Shown here one piece after another: positions 32,214 to 39,441 of a stretch of 42,960 nucleotides of DNA. Each line of letters starts with the position of its first letter. The stretch's first letter is position 1. This DNA is from a virus. The position numbers and the translations under genes were made by a program. The notes beneath the pieces were generated by a model. It had not been told where the DNA came from. It ran no database searches and saw nothing but the letters and a program-made list of their open reading frames with translations. The stretch is taken from the IMG/VR virus record IMGVR_UViG_3300035670_000452, positions 1 through 42,960 of that record; one strand, 5' to 3'.

Positions 32214-32306
32214 CGCAATGTTGACCGGGCGGCGGCCGGTTGACTTTCCATTTTCGAGGACCGTATCCGCCGCTCCGGTCCAACGTTTGGTTATCGGGAG
32301 GTTTCC

Positions 32307-32687
32307 GTGAGAGAGATTACAAGTCATCGAGTGAACGGGTTGAACGAAGTCCTGCGCATCGAAGTGCTGGACGAACCGGGCCAGGGTAATGCGTGCCATG
32401 TGTACGGCATCACAAGTGATGAGCCGCGCAACGCAGACGCGCCCCCGGCCGTCATGTGTCCTATCCGATTTCAGAACGGTCCAATCCACGAGGCCGGCGT
32501 CAACGGCATCAGCGGCGAGGCCCTGCTGGCGATCGTTGAGGATCGGTTGCAGGGGTTCCAGTCCGGGCAGTATTCGTGCCGCGAGAACGCCATCGCGTTG
32601 ACCAAGATCCAAGAGGCCATGATGTGGTTGTCGAAGCGGACCCGTGACCGTGTAGCCCGTGGGGTTGAAGGTCGCAACGTGGTCTGA
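32307..32687 (+). CDS. Acb2/Tad1-hairpin-type protein (candidate anti-defence sponge)
   Basis: A 126-residue protein with a GTG start after GGGAGG. The N-terminal half (LRIEVLDEPGQGNACHVYGI then IRFQNGPIHEAGVNG) and the helical C-terminal half (LLAIVEDRLQGFQSG, CRENAIALTKIQEAMMWL, RTRDRVARGVEG) match a very widespread phage family whose C-terminal helical hairpin is assigned to the Acb2/Tad1 hairpin domain. Acb2 and Tad1 capture cyclic nucleotide or cADPR-type signals of CBASS and Thoeris immunity. Whether this member binds a signal is unknown. Family recognition is from memory of the motif and is good but not certain. Confidence 0.65.
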   Translation: MREITSHRVNGLNEVLRIEVLDEPGQGNACHVYGITSDEPRNADAPPAVMCPIRFQNGPIHEAGVNGISGEALLAIVEDRLQGFQSGQYSCRENAIALTKIQEAMMWLSKRTRDRVARGVEGRNVV

Positions 32688-32774
32688 TCCGTCCAGATAA
32701 CTATTATTTCACCCCGCCGCGCTGGCGATAATGCACTGATAACTCACGGCGGAATTATCACCACGGAAGCTCCC

Positions 32775-32999
32775 ATGCTCTACGATTCACCCGAAGACGC
32801 CGACGCCTACCGCGAGGAACTGGCCGAAGGCCATTGGGTGCCGAGCCAAGACGAGATCGAGCGGAGGGCCGCGGAGATTCGCAATGGATGGACGCCAAGC
32901 GAACGCGCGCGGCGGCGAGTGCAGGCGGTGTGTCGGCCGCAACTGTTCGAGCGGTACGTTACGCTGCGGAGAGTGAATCATCATCGAATGGAGTCGTGA
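32775..32999 (+). CDS. Small hypothetical protein
   Basis: A 74-residue charged protein (SPEDADAYREELAEGHWVPSQ, then WTPSERARRRVQAV). It is mostly helical with Arg-rich segments. It directly precedes a CsrA-like gene. Not recognised; an 87-base gap upstream contains GATAAT/ATTATC half-sites but no clear promoter. Confidence 0.5.
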   Translation: MLYDSPEDADAYREELAEGHWVPSQDEIERRAAEIRNGWTPSERARRRVQAVCRPQLFERYVTLRRVNHHRMES

Positions 33000-33001
33000 C
33001 G

Positions 33002-33214
33002 ATGGACACGGACACGGTAACGCGGCTCTCTCTGAGCCGCCGAAACGGTGAGGCGGTGGTTGTTGATGGGCCGGCTTGCGTGCGGGTTCTCGTCAGCAAG
33101 CGGGGGCGTGTGCGGATCCTCGTCGAGGCCCCGGAGTCTACCAGGGTGCGGCGGGAGGAGCTGGATGAGAGGGAGGGGACTCGTGATGCGGCGACGGCAG
33201 AAGACACTATTTGA
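33002..33214 (+). CDS. csrA: CsrA-family RNA-binding regulator
   Basis: A 70-residue protein. LSLSRRNGEAVVVDG aligns with the start of CsrA (LILTRRVGE pattern), VRILVEAPESTRVRREEL with its RNA-binding end (IGVNAPKEVSVHREEI pattern); the important Arg of HREE corresponds to Arg51. CsrA dimers bind GGA motifs near ribosome-binding sites and repress or stabilise mRNAs. Phage GGAG sites, or host flagellar and carbon-storage messages, are possible targets (inference). The extra acidic tail overlaps the next gene by 29 bases, so both are translated together. Confidence 0.75.
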   Translation: MDTDTVTRLSLSRRNGEAVVVDGPACVRVLVSKRGRVRILVEAPESTRVRREELDEREGTRDAATAEDTI

Positions 33215-34373
33215 CGGTGCGCGGCTTCGGTATGACGAGGCCATGTCAATGACGCTCGACTCTCTTCGCGAGTGGGGGGCGGATCACGATACGTGGGTGA
33301 TCGCGTGGAGCGGAGGAAAGGATTCGACTACCCTGTTGACGGTGACGCTGCACCTGCTTGCCGAGCGCGCGTTGCAAGAACCGAAGCGGCTGATTGTGTG
33401 CTATGCGGACACGCGGATGGAGTTGCCGCCATTGGCCACGTCGGCGTCCTGTTTAATCGAGAAGATGCGTCACGATGGCCGCGAGGTGCGAACAGCGATG
33501 GCACCGATGGATAAGCGGTTCTTCGTCTACATGCTGGGCCGCGGAGTGCCACCGCCGAACAACAATACGTTTCGCTGGTGTACGCGACAGATCAAGGTCG
33601 ATCCGATGGCCGATGAGATTCGCAGGACGGTTAAGGACGCTGGCGGAAACGTTTTGATGCTTACCGGGGTGCGGCAGGGCGAGTCGGCAATCCGAGACGG
33701 CCGCATCGCCATGTCTTGCGGCCGGGACGGCGCCGAGTGCGGGCAGGGCTGGTATCAGCAGATGACAGGCGATGGATTTGCGACGTTAGCGCCGCTGCTT
33801 CATTGGCGAGTCTGCAACGTGTGGGACTGGCTGAAGGTCTACGCGCCGATGGTGGAGTATGGAGGCTGGCCGACGACACTTCTGGCTGATGCGTATGGCG
33901 GGGATGAGGCTGAAGAGAAAAACGCACGCACCGGGTGCAACGGCTGTCCGCTGGCGAATCAGGACACGGCATTGGATCAGGTCCTGCAAGTGCCGTACTG
34001 GTCGCATCTGGCGCCGCTGAAGGAGCTAAGGCCGTTGTACCGTGAGTTGCGGGAGCCACGCTGCAGACTGAGGCAACCAGGCGGTGAGACACGACAGGAC
34101 GGGACGCTGGCTCGAAATCAACATCGGATGGGGCCGCTAACCCTAGAAGCTCGGGCGTGGGCATTGGATCGCGTGCTGGACATTCAGCGACGCTGCAACG
34201 TCCCGGACAGGCCACCCGTGGATTTTCTGAATGCAGATGAAGAATCCCGCATCCGTGAATTGATTGATGCGAAGACGTGGCCGCGGAAGTGGAGCGGTGA
34301 CGAGCCGATAGCGTCCGATCCGTACACCGAGGCGGGCCAGATGGCGTTATTTGCTAGTCTCCCAGCCCCTTGA
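33186..34373 (+). CDS. PP-loop/Fe-S protein of PAPS reductase-DndC type
   Basis: A 395-residue protein; GAGGGAGG upstream supports ATG 33186 (GTG 33183 possible). PP-loop SGGKDS at 42-47, WCTRQIK (Cys132), GVRQGES (161-167), and Cys pairs at 178/185 and CNGC (251/254) that could hold an Fe-S cluster, as in DndC of DNA phosphorothioation. No DndB, D or E genes are seen. It may modify phage DNA or RNA sulphur chemistry or counter host defence; a role in sulphate reduction is less likely given the size and the extra cysteines. The family call is firm, the substrate unknown. Confidence 0.75.
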   Translation: MRRRQKTLFDGARLRYDEAMSMTLDSLREWGADHDTWVIAWSGGKDSTTLLTVTLHLLAERALQEPKRLIVCYADTRMELPPLATSASCLIEKMRHDGREVRTAMAPMDKRFFVYMLGRGVPPPNNNTFRWCTRQIKVDPMADEIRRTVKDAGGNVLMLTGVRQGESAIRDGRIAMSCGRDGAECGQGWYQQMTGDGFATLAPLLHWRVCNVWDWLKVYAPMVEYGGWPTTLLADAYGGDEAEEKNARTGCNGCPLANQDTALDQVLQVPYWSHLAPLKELRPLYRELREPRCRLRQPGGETRQDGTLARNQHRMGPLTLEARAWALDRVLDIQRRCNVPDRPPVDFLNADEESRIRELIDAKTWPRKWSGDEPIASDPYTEAGQMALFASLPAP

Positions 34374-34397
34374 CGCCCATGCGATCAGCGGTATACT
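34370..34397 (+). promoter_or_regulatory. Sigma70-like promoter before lysis/tail-fibre module
   Basis: TTGACG (34370-34375), 16 bases, TATACT (34392-34397). The -35 overlaps the stop of the DndC-like gene. It separates early genes from the secreted-protein/lysis group. It has no visible operator of the CCAACCAGTTGG kind. Confidence 0.65.
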
Positions 34398-34451
34398 ATC
34401 CGCCGCTCGCAGGGCAGCGAGCATTTCCAACGGTTATGTGGAGATGCTCGC

Positions 34452-35375
34452 GTGCGCCCGCTGCTATCCTGCCTATTCTGGCTTGTCTCAGCCGTCGCTT
34501 CGGCGCAGATCATCGTTCCGCCTGACATCCAGTCCTATCGACTGTTTGATTTGAAGCTGGACGACAAGCAATCGACTGGTGAGCAATCGGCCTGGGCTTG
34601 CGACGATGGAATCGACTGGCGGGAAATCTCTACCGGCCGCGGAATCGTCTGCACCGGGACACCCGGAAAGCATCGCGTTTTCTTCGTCTACGGGGACCGC
34701 GTAGCCGACAGGATGGGCCTACTGGACGTGGCCCGCCAGATCGAGGCCGGCACGCTTAAGGTGGTGGCGGCCGACGTGACGATCGGCGGCGAGCCGGCAC
34801 CGGACGCGATTTCATTCTCGGCATCGCCGCAGCAAATCAAGGCCGGCGAATCTGCCACACTCATCTGGAAGACCTCGGCTGACTCGGTGACCATCAACGG
34901 CGTCTCGGTGACGCAATCGGGCACGCAGGAAGTCACCCCCGACAAGACCGCGACGTACACGCTTGTCGCGACCACCGGGGCGGCGAAGGTGACGCGGCAA
35001 ATCGTGGTGACGGTTGGCGATGATCCGACGCCTGGGCCTGTCGAAAAGCTGTCTGCGGTGATCGTCTACGAATCCTCCGGCGCGTTGACTCCCGGCCAGT
35101 CTGATATTTGCAAGGGAAAATCGCTGCAAGACTGGTTTGCTGCGAGCAAGCATGAGCTGCTGCGTGTCGACAAGGACGCAACTTTTGAGGGGATGCCGAA
35201 AGAGCGTGTCGACATAATCAAGTCGGCGATTCTCTACGCGATCGCATCTGGCAAAGACTTCCCGCTTGTCGTGTGGACCGGGAAGCCGGGCGGCTCAAAA
35301 ACGGTCGAGCCAATTAAGGCCGATGCGGAAACGCAGATTGAACGCTTTAAGGAAATCGCGGGGGTGAAGAAGTGA
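34452..35375 (+). CDS. Secreted protein with Ig-like domain
   Basis: A 307-residue protein with GTG start after GTGGAG. Signal peptide at 1-18 (LLSCLFWLVSAVASA, cleavage likely before Gln). An Ig/PKD-like domain at about 115-195: SASPQQIKAGESATLIWKTS, then TPDKTATYTLVATTG. The C-terminal part (KLSAVIVYESSG to ERFKEIAG) looks like a separate alpha/beta domain. It overlaps the cysteine peptidase start (GTGA). Likely exported; roles in lysis or envelope attachment are inferred from the neighbour. Confidence 0.65.
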   Translation: MRPLLSCLFWLVSAVASAQIIVPPDIQSYRLFDLKLDDKQSTGEQSAWACDDGIDWREISTGRGIVCTGTPGKHRVFFVYGDRVADRMGLLDVARQIEAGTLKVVAADVTIGGEPAPDAISFSASPQQIKAGESATLIWKTSADSVTINGVSVTQSGTQEVTPDKTATYTLVATTGAAKVTRQIVVTVGDDPTPGPVEKLSAVIVYESSGALTPGQSDICKGKSLQDWFAASKHELLRVDKDATFEGMPKERVDIIKSAILYAIASGKDFPLVVWTGKPGGSKTVEPIKADAETQIERFKEIAGVKK

Positions 35376-36169
35376 AAGAATACCCCAACGGAACAACCGG
35401 GACACATGACAGCGGCCTGCCGATGGTTTACGAAAACGGCGGCTGGCGAGTGCTCAACGCCCTGCCGCTGGAAGGCGACGTACACAGGCGGTTAATGGCT
35501 CTGCCGTTGGCAGAAGACGTTATTCCGCTGGTGCCGGAGTCGGAATTGGCGAGCTATTACGGAGTGAGCCTGGAGGAGTACACCGACGCGTTTACGCTGG
35601 ATCAAGATGGCGTCGGCTCCTGCGCCTGGGAAGCTACGGCGAATTGCCTGATGGTTACTCGCTGGCAGCAGACGGGGCGATTTGAACTGCTCAATCCGTG
35701 GACCGGCTACGCACAAACCAACAGCCGCGACGTGGGGAGCGACCCGGCAGAAAACTTCCAGAAGTGCCGCGAGGTCGGGCTAGTGCTCGACAAAGACTGG
35801 CCGCGGGCCGATCACTCGTGGAAATCGCTGCCACAGAACTACAAGGAACTCGCGGCTGGGCAACGCATCGACGAGATATTCCGAATCGGCACGCGGCGCG
35901 AGCTTATCAGTGTTGTGGGTCGCAGAATCCCGGTCAATATCGGGGTAAACTGGGGCGGTGGTGGGCACGCCATCACGTGCGTCGCGTGTTTGCCGGATGG
36001 CGTGCTGATTAAAAACTCGTGGGGTGCCGACTGGAACGGCGGCTACAGAAAGCCGAGCTACAAGATTTTGCCGTGGCGTCAGGTGGACTCCGGGCTCGAC
36101 GGGTTCTCGTGTGTTGCGTGTCGATCAGCGGTAATTTCAGGGCCGGCAGCGGCCGGCATGGGGCAATAA
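35372..36169 (+). CDS. Papain-family (C1) cysteine peptidase
   Basis: A 265-residue protein with a complete papain-type active site: oxyanion Gln78, nucleophile Cys84 (SCAWEAT), His199 (GGHAITCV) and Asn215 (KNSWGADW). Q-to-C distance is six residues, as in papain. There is no signal peptide or prodomain. It is coupled to the secreted Ig-like protein, followed by several membrane proteins, and no glycoside hydrolase, amidase or other endolysin was found, so it may act in lysis, cleave host surface protein, or process virion proteins. The peptidase call is strong; the role is inference. Confidence 0.82.
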   Translation: MKEYPNGTTGTHDSGLPMVYENGGWRVLNALPLEGDVHRRLMALPLAEDVIPLVPESELASYYGVSLEEYTDAFTLDQDGVGSCAWEATANCLMVTRWQQTGRFELLNPWTGYAQTNSRDVGSDPAENFQKCREVGLVLDKDWPRADHSWKSLPQNYKELAAGQRIDEIFRIGTRRELISVVGRRIPVNIGVNWGGGGHAITCVACLPDGVLIKNSWGADWNGGYRKPSYKILPWRQVDSGLDGFSCVACRSAVISGPAAAGMGQ

Positions 36170-36184
36170 CTGGAGGACCAAAAA

Positions 36185-36451
36185 ATGCGTGGACTGTTGA
36201 TCGTGCTTGTCGTCCTATCGTTCGTCGTCCTCAGTGCCGATGGGTTGGCTCAATGCCGGACCTGTCCCGGCAACGTGTGCCCAACGCTCGCCCCGCCGCT
36301 GCCCGGGTATAACGTGCCGCCGCCGAAGGTGATTCGCGTCGAGCGATCGGTGATCGTCAACAGCCCATGCGTCAGCGGCTCGTGCGTCACGGACGCCTAC
36401 CAGGCCCCCGTCCGCCGCTACTGGCTCAGGCCCTGGAGGTGGTTCCGGTGA
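36185..36451 (+). CDS. Small secreted Cys/Pro-rich protein
   Basis: An 88-residue protein preceded by GGAGG. Signal sequence MRGLLIVLVVLSFVVLS with cleavage or lipidation possible at GLAQC. Mature part has CRTCPGNVCP, a Pro-rich segment and CVSGSC, then a basic, Trp-rich end. Possible lipoprotein of the lysis cassette, like a small spanin; the lipobox is imperfect. Overlaps the next start (GTGA). Confidence 0.55.
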   Translation: MRGLLIVLVVLSFVVLSADGLAQCRTCPGNVCPTLAPPLPGYNVPPPKVIRVERSVIVNSPCVSGSCVTDAYQAPVRRYWLRPWRWFR

Positions 36452-36750
36452 CACGATTCGAGACGGCCGCGAGGCAGTACACAGCTGAACAATACGCCGC
36501 GTGCTTCGCGCAAGCGACGCCTCGCGTCAAAGCAATCATCGCCAAAGCCAAGGTGCCTTGGCTCAAACGCGGGAAGCTCCGGCGGTTGATCTTCGAGGGG
36601 TTCCGCGAGGGCTACCAGACAGCGGAAGACATGGAGAATTGGCTATGGGATCGCTTGAAGGCCATCGACTGGCAGAACATCTGGAGGATATTCCGAGAGT
36701 ATGTCCTGCCGGTGGTTCAATTTCTGATCCTGATTATCACCATCCTGTGA
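36448..36750 (+). CDS. Small protein with C-terminal membrane anchor
   Basis: A 100-residue protein from GTG 36448. Basic helical body (TPRVKAIIAKAKVPWLKRGKLRR) and a hydrophobic C-terminus YVLPVVQFLILIITIL. Tail-anchored topology suggests a lysis or holin-related accessory. The stop overlaps the next start (GTGA). Not recognised as a family. Confidence 0.5.
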   Translation: MTRFETAARQYTAEQYAACFAQATPRVKAIIAKAKVPWLKRGKLRRLIFEGFREGYQTAEDMENWLWDRLKAIDWQNIWRIFREYVLPVVQFLILIITIL

Positions 36751-36914
36751 GCGAGGCACCGCAAGCCTTTGGCAACCCGCTGGAACGTGCCGCCAATCGG
36801 TACGTGTTCGGCAAGATCATCGCGGTAGTTGAAGCGGCTCGGCCTAAGATTCAGATCGAGGTCAACCGCTGGGTGGACCTGTTGATCGAGAGTTTGAAAG
36901 AGCAAATCAAATAG
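36747..36914 (+). CDS. Very small amphipathic protein
   Basis: A 55-residue protein from GTG 36747, overlapping the previous stop. Sequence begins MSEAPQAFGN and contains VFGKIIAVVEAARPKIQIEVNRW and a basic/acidic amphipathic end. The coupled start and the regular composition favour a real gene. Function unknown. Confidence 0.5.
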   Translation: MSEAPQAFGNPLERAANRYVFGKIIAVVEAARPKIQIEVNRWVDLLIESLKEQIK

Positions 36915-36924
36915 GAGAGCGAAC

Positions 36925-37128
36925 GTGGACGAAGAACTGAAAGCTGCGTGTGCAAAACCACCGATGACCGCCGCCGACGTGGCGGCCCTGCCGAACAGCG
37001 TCAAGCAGATGCTGATCGCTGGACTTGTGTTGCTCAAGCCGTTCCTACACCAGCTCCTGGACGACGGGATTGCCAAGCTCGTGTCCATGCTGGGCGGCAA
37101 CCCCAACCCTCCGATCCCTCCGGCCTAG
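36925..37128 (+). CDS. Small amphipathic/membrane-associated protein
   Basis: A 67-residue protein with GTG start after AGGAG. Central segment MLIAGLVLLKPFLHQLLDDGIAKLV could be a short membrane-associated helix. Ends in a Pro-rich tail (NPNPPIPPA). Possibly part of the lysis group. Function unknown. Confidence 0.5.
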   Translation: MDEELKAACAKPPMTAADVAALPNSVKQMLIAGLVLLKPFLHQLLDDGIAKLVSMLGGNPNPPIPPA

Positions 37129-37144
37129 TCTCTCCTCCAGGGGC

Positions 37145-37219
37145 AAGCCCTGCCGCGGACCGCGCGAAGATGCAATACCCAGGCTTACGAGCCAGGACGG
37201 CCGGCGCGGCAGGGCTTTT
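37145..37219 (+). ncRNA. Large structured hairpin element, terminator or small RNA
   Basis: AAGCCCTGCCGCG (37145-37157) and CGCGGCAGGGCTT (37205-37217) form a perfect 13-bp stem followed by TT, closing a 47-base loop that holds a smaller hairpin GGCT-TACG-AGCC. The outer stem with its short T-run resembles an intrinsic terminator; the unusually large structured loop suggests a processed or functional RNA instead or in addition. It lies between small genes and a holin-like gene. Confidence 0.55.
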
Positions 37220-37236
37220 GAAACGAGGGCGCAAGC

Positions 37237-37632
37237 ATGGATGCACAGATCATTGAAGCAATCAACGACGCTGTAAAAGTGGCTCTTGAGTCGGCGGCCA
37301 AAGACTCATGGGAGTCGATCCTAGTTGCCATTGGCATCATCGTGGCCATCGCCGCGGCGTCGCTGTTTTTTTGGGGCTACGTCAGGACAAACGAGAGCAC
37401 CATCAAGCGGCTATCGGAGCGGATAACGGCACTGGCAGATTTTCAAAGTACGACGCTGCTTGATGTGGTGAAAAACAACGCCATAACGATGTGCAACGTG
37501 TCCGACGTGCTGCGGGACAACACCGAGGCCATCAATGGGCTACGCGACCACCTAGCACAAGCAGATCGCGACTTGCGGGACTTGATGGTCGAGGTCCGGC
37601 AGCGGCCTTGCATCGCAAAGGAAACGGCGTGA
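37237..37632 (+). CDS. Holin-like membrane protein
   Basis: A 131-residue protein with one strong transmembrane segment (about 27-48, ILVAIGIIVAIAAASLFFW), followed by a cytoplasmic or periplasmic coiled coil (ESTIKRLSERITALADFQS to LRDHLAQADRDLRDL). This N-terminal span with a helical tail resembles holin or antiholin-type proteins, though single-span proteins of this kind are hard to classify. Overlaps the next gene start (GTGA). Confidence 0.5.
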   Translation: MDAQIIEAINDAVKVALESAAKDSWESILVAIGIIVAIAAASLFFWGYVRTNESTIKRLSERITALADFQSTTLLDVVKNNAITMCNVSDVLRDNTEAINGLRDHLAQADRDLRDLMVEVRQRPCIAKETA

Positions 37633-37736
37633 ACGTGTTGTGCTTCGCAAGTCTTGGTATCGGCGCAGCGATTCTGGTAGTCGTTGGGACGCTGCTGGTG
37701 TTGGAGCACTGGTTCCCCGATGGCCCGTGGTGGTGA
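37629..37736 (+). CDS. Tiny single-span membrane protein
   Basis: A 35-residue peptide from GTG 37629. LGIGAAILVVVGTLLVLEHWF is a clear transmembrane segment with a short Trp-rich end. Coupled to the holin-like gene by the overlap. Could be a holin partner or a spanin-like component. Confidence 0.5.
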   Translation: MNVLCFASLGIGAAILVVVGTLLVLEHWFPDGPWW

Positions 37737-37737
37737 C

Positions 37738-37965
37738 ATGGCCCCGACAGATTTAGACGCACAACGAGCGCAGGAAGCATTGCGGGCGCTGGAGGACATG
37801 CGGCGCAACGGGGGCGTGTGCCTCGACGGCAAGGCCGGCGACGGCTGGGAGTGCGTGGCGGTCGTCTGCGGCATTACGGTACATGGACGCGGCCGGCAGC
37901 ACTACGAAGCAATTGAGGACGCGGCGGAAGGGTGCACGCCGATTTATCGTGCGGAGGCTAAGTAA
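37738..37965 (+). CDS. Small hypothetical protein
   Basis: A 75-residue protein starting 2 bases after the preceding stop. Helical N-terminus (DAQRAQEALRALEDMRRNGG), then a small beta unit (WECVAVVCGITVHG) and an acidic helix. Not recognised. Confidence 0.45.
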   Translation: MAPTDLDAQRAQEALRALEDMRRNGGVCLDGKAGDGWECVAVVCGITVHGRGRQHYEAIEDAAEGCTPIYRAEAK

Positions 37966-37966
37966 C

Positions 37967-38407
37967 ATGGCAGACAGCAGGCCGACGACGAAAGAGGAAG
38001 CCGAAGCCGCTGTGCAACGGTACGGCTCACAACGCAAGGCTGCCAAGGCGTTCCACATGGCCCCGGAGACGCTGGCGGCGATTCGCCGCGGCGACGGCCC
38101 CGCTGGCGATACCGCAAAGAAGGCACAACGCAAGGCAGCCGGGGTATCTGTGGCTGTGTTCATCGGCCGCTACGACTACGACGCCCTCCTTCGCAAGGCC
38201 ATCGCCGATCTATGTTCCGAAGCTTTCGTAACGGATTCCGACATCCGGCTTGCGTCGGGCATCCCGGCGGCGCACTTCCGCCGCGTAGCTGAGCAGGACG
38301 AATTTTGCGACTGCCAGATCAGGGACCAGGGCAAAGTCTGGTGGTCGACAAAACACAACGTTGCCCGCGTGCGAGCCAAGCAGCAGCAATGGGGAATCGG
38401 CCGATGA
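37967..38407 (+). CDS. HTH protein upstream of phosphoesterase
   Basis: A 146-residue protein. The N-terminus KEEAEAAVQRYGSQRKAAKAFHMAPETLAAIRRG is a helix-turn-helix as in small terminase or Fis-like proteins. The rest (SVAVFIGRYDYDALLRKAI, DEFCDCQIRDQGKVWW) is a compact domain of unknown type. Its end overlaps the phosphoesterase start (ATGA), so the two may work together, the HTH bringing the enzyme to DNA. It is a candidate for the otherwise missing small terminase, but far from the large subunit. Confidence 0.5.
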   Translation: MADSRPTTKEEAEAAVQRYGSQRKAAKAFHMAPETLAAIRRGDGPAGDTAKKAQRKAAGVSVAVFIGRYDYDALLRKAIADLCSEAFVTDSDIRLASGIPAAHFRRVAEQDEFCDCQIRDQGKVWWSTKHNVARVRAKQQQWGIGR

Positions 38408-39441
38408 GGACGCGCACGATCGCAGAAATGGAATCCGCGCAGACTCCTGTTGTGGAGTCGTTGCGACAGGAGAATGCCAAGCTGCGATCCCTGCTACACG
38501 AAGCCAAGATTCGCGAAGGCTCAGAAGAGCAAATTCTCCATGAGCTGCTAGAGGCCGTTCAGGTATCGACACCGCCGGTTGTGAAGTACAAGCCGCCAGC
38601 CCGTGGTAAGGTCAAGAGCCCGTGCGCGCTGGTTATCCATTTGACCGACTGGCATATCGGGCAGGTGACCAGGCCGCAGCATATCGAGGAGTTTGGAGCG
38701 TACAACTACGGGCTGGCCGTTGAGCGAATTAACGCCCTTCTCGCGAAGCTTCTCGCATGGACCGAGCTACATCGGCAATCGTACACTATCGACGGCGTAG
38801 TCGTGTTGGGAACCGCCGACTGGATCAGCGGCGACATTCATCAGGAGCTTGTGGCGACGAATGAGTTTCCGGCACCCGAGCAGGCAGTCAATGCGGGCTA
38901 CCTGCTGGGGGCATTCCTGTTGCAACTGTCGGCGGCATTCTCCAGCGTGCGGGCTGAGTTGATTACGTGTGGAAACCACGACCGGCTGACGAAAAAGCCG
39001 CAGTCGTCCGATGGCGGGCTCAACTCGTGGGGCTATGTCGTGTCTGCCATTGCTCGCGAGAACGTGAAGCTGCAAAAGTCGGTGCGAGTAAACATCCACC
39101 CGCAAACGCATAAGGTGGTAGAGGTGTCCGGCCAGCGATACCTGATCGCTCACGGAGATGGCATTCAAGGGACGTGGGGTATTCCGTATTACGGAATCGA
39201 GCGACAGAAGCAACGCGAGGCGATGGCTCGCATGAACCGGCCTCCAGACACTCACTTTGACAAGATCGTAATCGGGCATTTTCATTCCGCGTTGAATCAC
39301 GAGCACTGGTTGATTGGCGGCAGTCTGAGCGGGACGACGGCATTTGACCACAAGTGCGGCAGACACTCTCCGCCGCATCAGACCGCGTGGTTTGTTCACC
39401 CGGAGCACGGAGAGTTTGATTGGTCGAGGTGGTGGCTATGA
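38404..39441 (+). CDS. Calcineurin-type metallophosphoesterase
   Basis: A 345-residue protein. An N-terminal coiled coil (about 10-45) precedes a calcineurin-like domain: LTDWHIG (metal ligands Asp, His), TADWISGD, GNHDRLTK, IAHGDG and GHFHSAL supply the full metal-binding set. Such enzymes hydrolyse phosphodiester or phosphomonoester bonds; phage members include DNA-repair nucleases. The substrate is unknown here. It is coupled to the upstream HTH gene and lies in the late region rather than with the replication genes. Confidence 0.78.
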   Translation: MRTRTIAEMESAQTPVVESLRQENAKLRSLLHEAKIREGSEEQILHELLEAVQVSTPPVVKYKPPARGKVKSPCALVIHLTDWHIGQVTRPQHIEEFGAYNYGLAVERINALLAKLLAWTELHRQSYTIDGVVVLGTADWISGDIHQELVATNEFPAPEQAVNAGYLLGAFLLQLSAAFSSVRAELITCGNHDRLTKKPQSSDGGLNSWGYVVSAIARENVKLQKSVRVNIHPQTHKVVEVSGQRYLIAHGDGIQGTWGIPYYGIERQKQREAMARMNRPPDTHFDKIVIGHFHSALNHEHWLIGGSLSGTTAFDHKCGRHSPPHQTAWFVHPEHGEFDWSRWWL

